DNA of 64,000 nucleotides from Gammaproteobacteria bacterium. Lineage in GTDB: Bacteria; Pseudomonadota; Gammaproteobacteria; Arenicellales; UBA868. The notes below the pieces were generated by a model that made no database searches, was not told where the DNA came from, and saw nothing but the letters and a program-made list of their open reading frames with translations. Each line of letters starts with the position of its first letter. Position 1 is the first letter of the stretch. The translations under genes and the position numbers were made by a program. The stretch is from the NCBI GenBank assembly GCA_022451485.1, contig JAKUQS010000007.1, positions 62,001 to 126,000 on the forward strand, written 5' to 3'. Below, one piece after another: positions 11,612 to 21,330 of the stretch.

Positions 11612-13159
11612 ATGGCGATGCAACTAAATCCCTCGGAGATCAGCGAGCTGATTCGGGCACGGATCAAAGACTTTGATGTTGGAGCCGAGGCTCGGACGGA
11701 GGGGTCGGTGGTGAGTTTAACCGACGGAATCGCGCGGATTCACGGGCTTGCAGATGCCATGCAGGGGGAAATGCTGGAGTTTCCTAACGATACCTATGGT
11801 TTGGCATTGAATCTAGAACAGGATTCGGTTGGTGCGGTGATCTTGGGCGACTATGAGCATATTGTTGAAGGAGACACGGTCAAATGTACAGGGCGCATCC
11901 TAGAGGTGCCCGTTGGCGAGGGTTTGCTTGGACGAGTGGTTGATTCGCTGGGCAATCCGATAGATGGCAAAGGCCCTATCGAGGCTGCTGCATCAGAGCC
12001 CATAGAAAAAGTAGCGCCTGGTGTCATCAGTCGAAAGTCTGTTGATGAGCCAGTGCAAACGGGCCTCAAGTCGATCGACAGCATGGTCCCCATTGGTCGC
12101 GGCCAACGCGAACTCATTATTGGAGACCGCCAGACGGGCAAAACGGCGGTTGCTATTGATACGATCATTAACCAAAAAGACACAGGAATTAAGTGCATTT
12201 ACGTTGCCATTGGCCAGAAAGCCTCTTCGGTCGCTGGTGTAGTAAACAAGCTCGAAGAGCATGGCGCCATGGCACACACCATCGTGGTGTCGGCATCGGC
12301 TGCTGAGTCGGCTGCTATGCAATACATCGCGCCGTATGCAGGCTGCAGCATGGGCGAATACTTTCGCGATAAAGGTGAAGATGCGCTTATTATTTATGAT
12401 GATTTGACTAAGCAGGCCTGGGCGTATCGACAGGTTAGTCTGTTGCTTCGGCGACCACCGGGCCGCGAGGCTTATCCGGGTGATGTGTTCTATCTCCACT
12501 CCAGACTCCTGGAGCGGGCTGCTAGGATTAACGCAGAAGAGGTTGAGAAATTAACCGGCGGCAAGGTGAAAGGTAAAACGGGTTCACTGACCGCCTTGCC
12601 GATAATTGAGACGCAGGCAGGAGATGTGTCCGCATTTGTGCCAACCAACGTAATTTCGATTACCGATGGCCAGATTTTTCTTGAAACGGATCTGTTTAAT
12701 GCCGGTATTCGCCCAGCGATTAACGCGGGGCTTTCTGTTTCTCGCGTTGGTGGTGCGGCACAAACAGGGTTGATCAAAAAACTTGGTGGTGGCATTCGGC
12801 TTGCCCTTGCCCAGTTTCGAGAGTTGGCGGCTTTTTCCCAGTTCGCATCTGACCTTGATGAAGCCACGCAGCGACAGTTAGCCCGCGGCGCGCGCAGTAC
12901 CGAGGTGATGAAGCAGAAACAATACGCACCCATGTCTGTGGCTGCGATGGCGACGAGCCTTTTTGCAACCAACGAAGGCTACCTTGATGATGTGGAGGCG
13001 AATAAGGTCGTCGATTTCGAGCAGGCGCTGCAGGACCACATGAAAAGCCAACAGGGTGAACTGCTTGAGGAATTAAATCGGGATGAGGCGTATACCGATG
13101 CGGTGGCGGAAAAGATGCATGCTGCACTGAAGGACTTCAAGGAAAACGGCAGCTGGTAG
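11612..13159 (+). CDS. atpA: ATP synthase F1 subunit alpha
   Basis: The product is 515 residues (E. coli 513). It is the non-catalytic nucleotide-binding subunit of the F1 head. The order is an N-terminal beta barrel ([19 protein letters not shown]), the P-loop GDRQTGKTA near residue 170, the [15 protein letters not shown] segment, and SRVGGAAQT with the following arginine-finger region. There are two candidate starts, ATG 11612 and ATG 11618; the second gives [12 protein letters not shown], exactly like E. coli, so the true protein may be two residues shorter. Confidence 0.97.
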   Translation: MAMQLNPSEISELIRARIKDFDVGAEARTEGSVVSLTDGIARIHGLADAMQGEMLEFPNDTYGLALNLEQDSVGAVILGDYEHIVEGDTVKCTGRILEVPVGEGLLGRVVDSLGNPIDGKGPIEAAASEPIEKVAPGVISRKSVDEPVQTGLKSIDSMVPIGRGQRELIIGDRQTGKTAVAIDTIINQKDTGIKCIYVAIGQKASSVAGVVNKLEEHGAMAHTIVVSASAAESAAMQYIAPYAGCSMGEYFRDKGEDALIIYDDLTKQAWAYRQVSLLLRRPPGREAYPGDVFYLHSRLLERAARINAEEVEKLTGGKVKGKTGSLTALPIIETQAGDVSAFVPTNVISITDGQIFLETDLFNAGIRPAINAGLSVSRVGGAAQTGLIKKLGGGIRLALAQFRELAAFSQFASDLDEATQRQLARGARSTEVMKQKQYAPMSVAAMATSLFATNEGYLDDVEANKVVDFEQALQDHMKSQQGELLEELNRDEAYTDAVAEKMHAALKDFKENGSW

Positions 13160-13192
13160 GCGCCGGGACACTAGCGCACCAAGGACTAATCG

Positions 13193-14056
13193 ATGGCCGG
13201 CGGCAAAGAAATTCGCACCAAGATCAAGAGTATTGAAAACACTCAGAAGATCACCAAGGCCATGGAAATGGTTGCTGCCAGTAAGATGCGTCGTGCCCAG
13301 GAGCGAATGCGCGCCGCGCGGCCCTATGCGGAAAAGATGCGCAATGTTATCGCACATGTCGCGCAAGCAAGCCTGGAATACAAGCACAGTTATACGGAAG
13401 AGCGCGAAGCCAAACGTGTCGGCTTTATCATCATCTCTAGTGACCGGGGCCTGTGCGGTGGGCTGAACATCAATTTGTTTCGGGCGGCTGTTAATGAGTT
13501 ATCGGTGTGGCAGGATAAGCGCGTTGAGGTGGATCTGACGACTATTGGCAGCAAGGCGCTCGCATTTTTTCGGCGGTTTAGCCCAACGATTGTGTCGGAG
13601 GCGACACAGCTGGGTGATGCGCCACAGTTTGCCGAGCTAATCGGTGCAATCAAAGTCATGCTGGATGCTTATTCAGAGGGCCGCATTGATCGGTTGTTCA
13701 TCGTTCACAACCGCTTTGTGTCCACCATGTCTCAGGAGCCACAAGTTGAGCAGTTGTTGCCGATTCGTGCGCTAGCCCCAGAGGAAGCGCTCAAGTCGCA
13801 TTGGGATTATTTATACGAGCCTGACGCACACGCCGTTGTCGATGCCTTAATGACCCGATATATAGAGTCGTTGGTCTACCAGGGCGTCGTTGAGAATATC
13901 GCCTGCGAAATGGCGGCGCGTATGGTAGCGATGAAGTCGGCAACGGATAATGCAGGTAACCTGATTGATGAGTTGCAGCTGGTCTACAACAAGGCGCGGC
14001 AGGCGGCCATCACACAGGAAATTGCTGAAATTGTTAGTGGTGCAGCGGCTGTGTAG
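13193..14056 (+). CDS. atpG: ATP synthase F1 subunit gamma
   Basis: The product is 287 residues (E. coli 287). It is the rotating central shaft. The N-terminal coiled-coil half ([31 protein letters not shown]), the internal [10 protein letters not shown] motif and the C-terminal coiled-coil half ([32 protein letters not shown]) are all present. It lies between atpA and atpD. Confidence 0.97.
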   Translation: MAGGKEIRTKIKSIENTQKITKAMEMVAASKMRRAQERMRAARPYAEKMRNVIAHVAQASLEYKHSYTEEREAKRVGFIIISSDRGLCGGLNINLFRAAVNELSVWQDKRVEVDLTTIGSKALAFFRRFSPTIVSEATQLGDAPQFAELIGAIKVMLDAYSEGRIDRLFIVHNRFVSTMSQEPQVEQLLPIRALAPEEALKSHWDYLYEPDAHAVVDALMTRYIESLVYQGVVENIACEMAARMVAMKSATDNAGNLIDELQLVYNKARQAAITQEIAEIVSGAAAV

Positions 14057-14081
14057 TGGTTGGATTGCGGCACCTATTTAA

Positions 14082-15488
<1,407 letters not shown>

Positions 15489-15508
15489 CCGGGTGTCACG
15501 AGTCTGTA

Positions 15509-15937
15509 ATGGCAAATTCAATAAAAGTTGAAATCGTTAGCGCCGAAGAAGAGGTCTGGTCCGGTGAGGGTGTGATGGTGTTCGCGCCGGCCGAAATGGG
15601 GGAAATCGGCATTGCGCCGCAGCACGCGCCATTGTTGACACGGCTTAAGCCTGGAGAGGTGCGCGTGCAGTTGGATTCGGGCGAGGAACAATTTTTCTAT
15701 GTTTCCGGTGGCCTACTGGAGGTTCAAGGGCATATGGTGACAGTACTGTCAGACACTGCACTGCGAGCTAAAGACCTCGATGAGTCCGCCGCGCTCGAGG
15801 CACAGAAACGCGCGGAGCAAGCATTGGCCGATCGCACTTCAGACTTGGAATTGGCGCAGGCCAAGGCTGAATTGATCCAAGCCGCGGCTCAGTTGCGAGC
15901 TATTCAGAACCTTCGATCGAAGGGCGGGCGGGCCTGA
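15509..15937 (+). CDS. atpC: ATP synthase F1 subunit epsilon
   Basis: The product is 142 residues. The N-terminal ten-strand beta sandwich (VEIVSAEEEVWSGEG, ITPLHAPLLTRLKPGEV-type block) and a C-terminal two-helix domain (residues 88-138) that can inhibit the enzyme are both present, so the regulatory form is complete. It is the last gene of the atp operon. Confidence 0.96.
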   Translation: MANSIKVEIVSAEEEVWSGEGVMVFAPAEMGEIGIAPQHAPLLTRLKPGEVRVQLDSGEEQFFYVSGGLLEVQGHMVTVLSDTALRAKDLDESAALEAQKRAEQALADRTSDLELAQAKAELIQAAAQLRAIQNLRSKGGRA

Positions 15938-15971
15938 CGGTCCGCAGCTGGCGGTCGCCGGCTTATTACCG

Positions 15972-16448
15972 ATGTCTGAGCGCATCACGCCGCATAAACT
16001 GGTGTCTATCGCCTATACCATTCGCGACAGTCGCGGTGATATTGTTGAACATAGCGAATTACCAATTTCTTACATCCACGGCCTTAATGACGAACAACTG
16101 TTCCCAAAAATCGAGCGAGCGCTGGATGGCCTTTCGGTGGATGAGCACGCCGAAGTGCACCTGTTGGCAAGCGAGGCCTTCGGTGAACGCGACCCTGATT
16201 TAACCTTTACCGATCAGATCGAGAACGCGCCCGAGGAACTGCGTTTTGTCGGGGCTGAATTAGATGCAGAGAGTGACAACGGTGAAGTGCTGCACTTTCG
16301 AGTGACGCATATCAACGATGATGAGATCACGATTGATGCGAATCACCCACTGGCGGGTGAAGACGTGACATTTGTTTTGCGGGTTACAGAAGTTCGTGAC
16401 CCGACGCTGGAAGAAATCTCAGAGATTGGTGACACCGTCGTTCATTGA
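15972..16448 (+). CDS. SlyD/FkpB-like FKBP-type peptidyl-prolyl isomerase
   Basis: The product is 158 residues. The split FKBP domain carries an inserted IF chaperone flap, as in SlyD: HKLVSIAYTIRDSRGDIVEHS at the start, a YIHGLNDEQLFPKIERALDGL segment, the flap with EAFGERDPDLTF, and the family hallmark NHPLAGEDVTFVLRVTEVR near residue 125. It catalyses cis-trans isomerisation of prolyl bonds and acts as a holdase. It lacks the His- and Cys-rich metal-binding tail of E. coli SlyD. It is 34 bp downstream of atpC and may be read through from the atp operon. Confidence 0.9.
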   Translation: MSERITPHKLVSIAYTIRDSRGDIVEHSELPISYIHGLNDEQLFPKIERALDGLSVDEHAEVHLLASEAFGERDPDLTFTDQIENAPEELRFVGAELDAESDNGEVLHFRVTHINDDEITIDANHPLAGEDVTFVLRVTEVRDPTLEEISEIGDTVVH

Positions 16449-16507
16449 CGCCGTGTCGACGGCCTTAGTGGTCCGGGTTTCATGTCGAATTGAAGTAATA
16501 TCCCCGC

Positions 16508-17875
16508 ATGACTATTGAAGTGATCGTGCTGGCGGCTGGACGCGGTACGCGGATGGCCTCCTCCCGTCCCAAGGTGCTGCATACACTGGGTGGACGGTCT
16601 TTGCTCGATCACGTGCTTAACACGGCGCAGGCGCTGGACCCCAGCCAAATTCACGTTGTCGTTGGCCCGGAAAATGAGTCGTTGGCTAAGGCGCAAACCC
16701 GCGCCGCTTTAATTTGGCACATACAGAAGGAACGCCTAGGGACGGGGCATGCGGTTGAGGTGGCAATGTGCGCCGTGCATGAGCCCGCAACCGTGTTGGT
16801 GCTCTATGCAGATATGCCGTTAGTGCGGGTTGATACGCTAAGAGCGCTTTGCGCGCAGGCGCAGGATGATCGAGTGGTTATGCTCACAGCCCGTCCGGAT
16901 GTGGTGGATGGGTTTGGTCGGATTATCCGTGATAAGAGCGGCGCGGTAACAGGCATTGTTGAAGAAGCAGATGCTACGGCAAAACAACGGGCAATTGGGG
17001 AAGTGAATACGGGGATTCTTGTGGCTCCGGCTAGGCGCTTAGGCCGCTGGTTGGCACAGGTCGAAAATGGCAATGAACAGGGGGAACGATACCTAACGGA
17101 TGTCGTCGCCATGGCAGTGGCAGACGAAGTTGACGTTGTGGCGCATGCGGTAGCTGACCTTGATGAGAGTCTAGGTGTTAACGACAAGGCGCAGCTGGCT
17201 GCAGCCGAGCGTGCGTTGCAGCGCCGGCAGGCACATCAGCTTATGCAGGCAGGACTGACATTGCGTGACCCGGCACGATTTGATCTGCGTGGCCAAGTGG
17301 TATTCGGCAGCGATTGCGTAATTGACATCAATGTTGTCTTAGGGGGGTGTGTTGAACTGGGCGACCGGGTCACGATTGGCCCGAATTGCCAGGTGAGCAA
17401 TGCGCGAATAGAGGATGATGTGGTCGTCCATTCGAATTGTGTAATCGATGACGCCAAGGTGGGCGCTGGCGCGCGGATTGGGCCATTCGCCCGTCTTCGC
17501 CCCGGGGCTGAGCTGGCGGCGAATGTGCACATTGGCAATTTTGTTGAGATCAAAAAGTCGCAGATTGGCACGAACACTAAGGTTAACCACCTTGCTTATA
17601 TTGGTGACAGTGACATAGGAGATGCGGTCAATATTGGTGCCGGCGTTATCACCTGTAACTACGATGGTGTGGGGAAGTACAAAACAGTAGTTGGAGACGG
17701 TGCTTTTATTGGCTCGAACACCCAACTGGTGGCGCCAGTCACCATCGGTGCGGGCGCTACGATCGGTGCGGGTTCAACCATACGTCAGGATGCGCCGAGC
17801 GGAAAATTAACCCTAACACCAGGACGACAAAAAACGGTGAGTCGCTGGCGCCGACGACGAGATGACTCCCAGTGA
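16508..17875 (+). CDS. glmU: Bifunctional GlcNAc-1-phosphate uridyltransferase / GlcN-1-phosphate acetyltransferase
   Basis: The product is 455 residues (E. coli 456). It performs the last two steps to UDP-GlcNAc for peptidoglycan and LPS. The N-terminal Rossmann domain has LAAGRGTRM..RPKVLHTLGG. The C-terminal left-handed beta helix has hexapeptide repeats (GPFARLRPGA, HIGNFVEIKKSQIG, HLAYIGDSDIG, GAGVITCNYDG, GSNTQLVAPVTIG) with the acetyltransferase active-site region. It is followed after 37 bp by glmS, the preceding enzyme of the pathway, as in E. coli. Confidence 0.98.
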   Translation: MTIEVIVLAAGRGTRMASSRPKVLHTLGGRSLLDHVLNTAQALDPSQIHVVVGPENESLAKAQTRAALIWHIQKERLGTGHAVEVAMCAVHEPATVLVLYADMPLVRVDTLRALCAQAQDDRVVMLTARPDVVDGFGRIIRDKSGAVTGIVEEADATAKQRAIGEVNTGILVAPARRLGRWLAQVENGNEQGERYLTDVVAMAVADEVDVVAHAVADLDESLGVNDKAQLAAAERALQRRQAHQLMQAGLTLRDPARFDLRGQVVFGSDCVIDINVVLGGCVELGDRVTIGPNCQVSNARIEDDVVVHSNCVIDDAKVGAGARIGPFARLRPGAELAANVHIGNFVEIKKSQIGTNTKVNHLAYIGDSDIGDAVNIGAGVITCNYDGVGKYKTVVGDGAFIGSNTQLVAPVTIGAGATIGAGSTIRQDAPSGKLTLTPGRQKTVSRWRRRRDDSQ

Positions 17876-17912
17876 GTTCGTTAGCGAAAAACATTGATCT
17901 GGAGACACGCCT

Positions 17913-19742
17913 GTGTGCGGCATAGTCGGGGCGGTCTCGAACCGGGATGTGGCTCCTTACCTGCTGGAAGGCCTGCGTCGTCTGGAGTATCGGGGCTATG
18001 ACTCTGCTGGCGTGGTGGTGATTAATTCTGTCGGTAGCCTCGATCGTACCCGCGCAGTGGGCAAGGTGGCGGATCTTGAAAACAGCTTATCGGGCCGGAT
18101 ACTGAATGGATATACCGGCCTTGGCCATACGCGCTGGGCAACACATGGGAGCGTAACCGAGCCCAACGCTCACCCCCATATTTGTCGAAACTCTCTGGCG
18201 TTGGTGTGCAATGGTATTGTTGAAAATTACGAGAGCCTAAAACACGCTCAGCGAGAAGCAGGACTTCGGTTTTCATCAGACACCGATACCGAGGTGGTGG
18301 TGCATCAGATCTATCTTCACGTGGCGAGCGGCCTGGATCTGGTGGCTGCGGTGCGCGCAACGATGCGGGAGCTTGAGGGTAGTTATGCCCTGGGTGTGGT
18401 TTACGTTGGCGATCCAGATCGTTTGGTGGCGGCGCGCCAGGGGCCACCCCTTCTCATCGGTCTCGCCGATGGCCAACACCTGATCGCCTCTGACATCTCC
18501 GCGTTGTTGCCAGTGACCTCGCGTTATCAGGTGCTGGAAAACGGTGATATTGCTGATATTCGCCAGGGGCAATGCATTATTTTTGACTGCAACGGGGACG
18601 AAGTCGACCGACCGGTGCACACCAGTCTCCAGAGTAATGGCGTGATCTCGTTGGGTAACCACCAGCATTTCATGCAGAAGGAAATCTATGAACAGCCGCG
18701 GGCTGTGGCCGATACGCTGGAGGGCCGGCTAGCGGGTGATCGATTGCTTGAAGAAGCCTTTGGTCCAATGAGTAAAAAGGTGTTGGATCGCGCAGAGGCT
18801 GTGCAGATTATTGCGTGCGGCACCAGTTACCACGCGGCGCTTGTCGCACGGCATTGGCTCGAGTACGTCGGTATGCCGTGTAACGTTGAGGTCGCGAGCG
18901 AATTTCGTTACCGCCGTCACGCATTAAAAAAAGAAACGCTCGTTGTGACGATTTCTCAGTCCGGCGAGACGGCAGATACATTGGCGGCGTTGGAGGAAAC
19001 CAAAAAGCTAGGCCTTCGCGACTCGTTGACGATCAGCAACACGCCCGAATCTTCTCTCGTTCGCGAGTCGACACTGGCGTTTTTAACGCATGCGGGGCCA
19101 GAGATTGGTGTTGCCTCGACCAAGACATTTGTAGCTTCATTAACCGTGCTGATGATGTTGTCACTGGCGTTAGCCCGCCGGCATGGCTACGACGAGGGTT
19201 TTGAGGCCCACATCGTTCGTCAGTTACGCGCGCTGCCGGCGGCGCTTGAGGAGGTGCTGCGCCTTGATTCGGAGATCAAGCGCTTGGCGCCAGCGTTTGC
19301 CCGTTGTCAAAACGCCCTTTTCCTGGGTCGCGGCGCCCATTATCCTATCGCATTAGAGGGAGCATTGAAGCTTAAGGAGATATCCTATATTCATGCCGAG
19401 GCCTATCCAGCCGGCGAATTGAAGCATGGGCCTCTAGCGCTGATCGATGAGGAAATGCCGGTCGTCGCCGTGGCCCCCAATGATCAGTTACTCGAGAAAC
19501 TCAAGTCAAACATTCAGGAGGTTCGGGCACGCGGCGGGCGGTTATTTGTTTTTGCCGACCCCCAAGCTGGATTCGAGGCTGAAAACAACATGGATGTGTT
19601 GCATGTCGCTCCGGTAGACAGCGCGGTTGCGCCGATCATATACAGTGTGCCGCTGCAGTTACTGGCATACCATGTGGCATTGATTAAAGGGACCGACGTG
19701 GATAAACCGCGCAATCTCGCTAAATCGGTCACGGTGGAGTAA
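17913..19742 (+). CDS. glmS: Glutamine-fructose-6-phosphate aminotransferase (isomerizing)
   Basis: The product is 609 residues (E. coli 609). It makes glucosamine-6-phosphate from fructose-6-phosphate and glutamine. The GTG start at 17913 is followed directly by TGC, so the N-terminal nucleophile Cys1 (CGIVGAVSNRD) is correct after Met removal; GGAGA at 17901-17905 is the binding site. The glutaminase domain (GHTRWATHG, CNGIVENY) is followed by two SIS domains (ACGTSYHAA, SQSGETADTLAAL, LGRGAHYPIALEGALKLKEISYIHAEAYPAGELKHGP) and the C-terminal KPRNLAKSVTVE. That tail is the conserved target of Tn7-like and other site-specific elements, and here its last 13 bases are part of a direct repeat. 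Confidence 0.98.
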   Translation: MCGIVGAVSNRDVAPYLLEGLRRLEYRGYDSAGVVVINSVGSLDRTRAVGKVADLENSLSGRILNGYTGLGHTRWATHGSVTEPNAHPHICRNSLALVCNGIVENYESLKHAQREAGLRFSSDTDTEVVVHQIYLHVASGLDLVAAVRATMRELEGSYALGVVYVGDPDRLVAARQGPPLLIGLADGQHLIASDISALLPVTSRYQVLENGDIADIRQGQCIIFDCNGDEVDRPVHTSLQSNGVISLGNHQHFMQKEIYEQPRAVADTLEGRLAGDRLLEEAFGPMSKKVLDRAEAVQIIACGTSYHAALVARHWLEYVGMPCNVEVASEFRYRRHALKKETLVVTISQSGETADTLAALEETKKLGLRDSLTISNTPESSLVRESTLAFLTHAGPEIGVASTKTFVASLTVLMMLSLALARRHGYDEGFEAHIVRQLRALPAALEEVLRLDSEIKRLAPAFARCQNALFLGRGAHYPIALEGALKLKEISYIHAEAYPAGELKHGPLALIDEEMPVVAVAPNDQLLEKLKSNIQEVRARGGRLFVFADPQAGFEAENNMDVLHVAPVDSAVAPIIYSVPLQLLAYHVALIKGTDVDKPRNLAKSVTVE

Positions 19743-19763
19743 GTTTGCTCGGTGGTAAGTCAA
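19728..19763 (+). repeat. glmS-end direct repeat, copy A
   Basis: This 36-bp stretch covers the last four codons and stop of glmS plus the next bases, ending CGGTGGTAAGTCAA. It matches 21033-21068 at 30 of 36 positions without gaps. Three of the six mismatches are synonymous codon or stop changes (GTC/GTA, GAG/GAA, TAA/TAG). Confidence 0.88.
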
Positions 19764-19830
19764 TCCACCCATCCAATACCGATATTTACTTCACTTTCAC
19801 CGTAGAAGTCCGTTTTTCTAATCTCTGGGT

Positions 19831-20067
19831 AGAGCACCCTATTCCTCGTATCAGCAGTTTTTATACGACACCCTATGCAAGTTTCGTAAGAAGGGGTGGA
19901 ACTACCAAGAAATCGCAGATTGATTCAATAGCAACGATTACAAGACGACACGGGGCAAAAAGTTCTATAACTCCAGTTGCCATTCCGTTGTCAAAAAGAA
20001 GCATTTGAGGGATGCCAGGTTGTCCGAAAGACACCCTTGCACAATCTCAAACTTTAGTGTTCCTTGA
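19831..20067 (+). pseudogene. Recombinase-like helix-turn-helix fragment with in-frame stop
   Basis: Read in the frame of base 19831, the sequence encodes YDTLCKFRKKGWNYQEIAD, then TGA at 19921-19923, then FNSNDYKTTRGKKFYNSS and HSVVKKKHLRDARLSERH, ending at TGA 20065-20067. The pattern of (L/F)RKxGxxYxEIAxxxNxxxYxTxRGKxFxxxxxHSxxKKK is what I know from DNA-binding segments of recombinase-related proteins, where a Trp often sits at the position of the TGA; TGG to TGA is a single change. TGA is an ordinary stop elsewhere in this window, so this is read as a broken gene. The upstream frame has another stop before 19831, so the N-terminus is unclear. Confidence 0.5.
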
Positions 20068-20224
20068 ACGCTCAAATGCCCATTAGTATGGTGAGGGCAA
20101 GACCACCATCCATGCGGATGGTACGGATGACGGGATCGTGTTGAAATGGTACTTATTATTAGTTCTAATTTCTGCGCCCATCTGTATTCATGAAGATAAA
20201 AGGGAAACCTAAGGAACCTGGAAA

Positions 20225-20902
20225 ATGACGATGAGTCAATGGCAAAGGTTGGTGATAGGAATAGGAACCGTACTGCTGCTTTTTGGTTGCAAGGCAGACC
20301 TCGTCGAGATCCAGATCAAGACGAAGGATTTAAAGGAGGCAATCGCGGGAGAGCAGATGGCAGTCGAGTTCGAAGCCGAGTTCTCTTTAATTTCTGAGTA
20401 TGATGACGAAACGAAAGGACAGATGAATGTCTTAGAGAAGTCCGTTGAAAACTATATATCCCTAGAGGAGTTTGATATCTCAGAAGGTGATTTTGGTCTT
20501 ACGATCACAATCGAAGGGGAAATCCCGTTGCTTTACGCACCGGATGGGAAAATCCCCAGTAACATCGAGTCACCGTGGGCAATTGTCATCAGTGACAATC
20601 AAGACGGTGGCAGTCTGTCGGGATATCCTTACAAGTTGACAATCGCAACCACCGCTCGGTTCTCTGCATTTGAAGGAGAACTTCAGAATATCAACTTCAT
20701 GCTGAGTCCAGACGAGCTCCAACCTATCAAGTTCAAATTGCGATCAAGTAAGGATGACCAGTTAAAGATTTTCACCGGTGCAGTCGAGGTGGGAGGAGAA
20801 AGCAGGGTGGTGTATGAAACAGAAATCTCAAAGAGGATTACTTTGACAATGAAAGGAGGAGTCTATGACAGGACTTCTCAGGTGATTTACTTTTCAATCT
20901 GA
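20225..20902 (+). CDS. Uncharacterised lipoprotein inside the glmS-end scar
   Basis: The product is 225 residues. I do not recognise the family. The N-terminus has a lipoprotein signal: a short basic start, the hydrophobic run LVIGIGTVLLL and lipobox LFGC near residue 22. The mature part is acidic and beta-rich (VEIQIKTKDL, FGLTITIEGEIPLLY, ESRVVYETEISKRITLTMKGG), suggesting a beta-sandwich periplasmic or surface domain. ATG 20225 has AAGGA nine bases upstream; ATG 20231 is an alternative. It is the only intact gene of size in the scar and has more A, T and Lys codons than its neighbours, suggesting transfer. Confidence 0.78.
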   Translation: MTMSQWQRLVIGIGTVLLLFGCKADLVEIQIKTKDLKEAIAGEQMAVEFEAEFSLISEYDDETKGQMNVLEKSVENYISLEEFDISEGDFGLTITIEGEIPLLYAPDGKIPSNIESPWAIVISDNQDGGSLSGYPYKLTIATTARFSAFEGELQNINFMLSPDELQPIKFKLRSSKDDQLKIFTGAVEVGGESRVVYETEISKRITLTMKGGVYDRTSQVIYFSI

Positions 20903-20914
20903 TAGAAGGAAGAG

Positions 20915-20995
20915 ATGAAAAAACTATTACAAATCACAACTTTGGTGATGATTCCTGCAATATCGCACGCATCTCCGGCAGAAAAGAGTAGGTAA
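20915..20995 (+). pseudogene. Truncated gene: Sec signal-peptide stub
   Basis: ATG 20915 is preceded by AAGGAAGAG and opens MKKLLQITTLVMIPAISHAS, a textbook signal peptide with cleavage after SHA. It hits TAA at 20993 after only 26 codons, with about six residues of mature protein. It follows the lipoprotein gene by 12 bp, as in an operon. It stops 37 bp before the right glmS-tail repeat, so the rest of the secreted protein was probably lost by deletion or replaced at the junction. It could instead be a genuine tiny exported peptide. Confidence 0.5.
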
Positions 20996-21032
20996 AACAA
21001 TGAACCGACTTGCCACCAAACGAAAACTAGTT

Positions 21033-21068
21033 GTAACGGTGGAATAGTTTTGTACGGTGGTAAGTCAA
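21033..21068 (+). repeat. glmS-end direct repeat, copy B
   Basis: This is the second copy of the 36-bp repeat at 19728-19763 (30/36 identical). In frame it reads VTVE and stop, like the glmS C-terminus. The preceding codons (NRLATKRKLVVTVE) still loosely resemble RNLAKSVTVE. Its last part, GGTGGTAAG, lies just upstream of the ATG at 21071. Confidence 0.85.
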
Positions 21069-21070
21069 CT

Positions 21071-21241
21071 ATGGAACATCAAGAAATTGCTGCTCAGTTA
21101 GAAACAATTTACGAGCAGATCAAGAAGTATCCAACACCCATCGCAGGTTGCGACGAGCAATTCAATTTTCTACTCTTAGAACGAGACCGACTGCGGAATT
21201 TACTTGCCACCGATCAACAACAATCCGTCACCGCCGACTAA
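21071..21241 (+). CDS. Small conserved-looking hypothetical protein
   Basis: The product is 56 residues, mostly helical and soluble: MEHQEIAAQLETIYEQIKKY, then PTPIAGCDEQFNFLLLERDRL, then a polar tail. The YPTPIxxCDxQFNxLLxxR pattern looks like conserved small proteins that I remember only vaguely, so no function is offered. The start ATG 21071 follows the repeat, whose GGTGGTAAG may act as ribosome binding site. It probably marks the original chromosome resuming to the right of the scar, in the same direction as rsmA. Confidence 0.5.
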   Translation: MEHQEIAAQLETIYEQIKKYPTPIAGCDEQFNFLLLERDRLRNLLATDQQQSVTAD

Positions 21242-21330
21242 GCCCATCCTTACTAGGAACGCTTGCAGGACTTACCAGCCTTTACAACGAAAGTGTCGGA
21301 GATCGAACTGAACAATGCTGGAGCGCTAGA

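Larger units (their letters stand above)
19728..21068. mobile_element. Decayed element scar at the 3' end of glmS
   Basis: A segment of about 1.3 kb, visibly AT-richer than its flanks, is bracketed by imperfect 36-bp direct repeats of the glmS stop region. Inside are a recombinase-like HTH fragment with an in-frame stop, one intact lipoprotein gene and a signal peptide cut off by a stop just before the right repeat. A duplicated gene end with divergent synonymous codons is typical of site-specific integration into a gene 3' end, where the element carries its own copy of the gene tail. No integrase or Tn7 transposition gene remains, so the class of element is unknown. Confidence 0.6.

Noticed and set aside
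11062-11667. A 201-residue minus-strand frame opposite atpH and the start of atpA.
   Set aside because: Its length comes from the codon bias of the sense genes; there are no motifs and no binding site.
19745-20008. An 87-residue plus-strand frame right after glmS.
   Set aside because: It has no family resemblance or binding site. The overlapping frame starting near 19831 carries the recognisable HTH-like sequence, so this one is a by-product.
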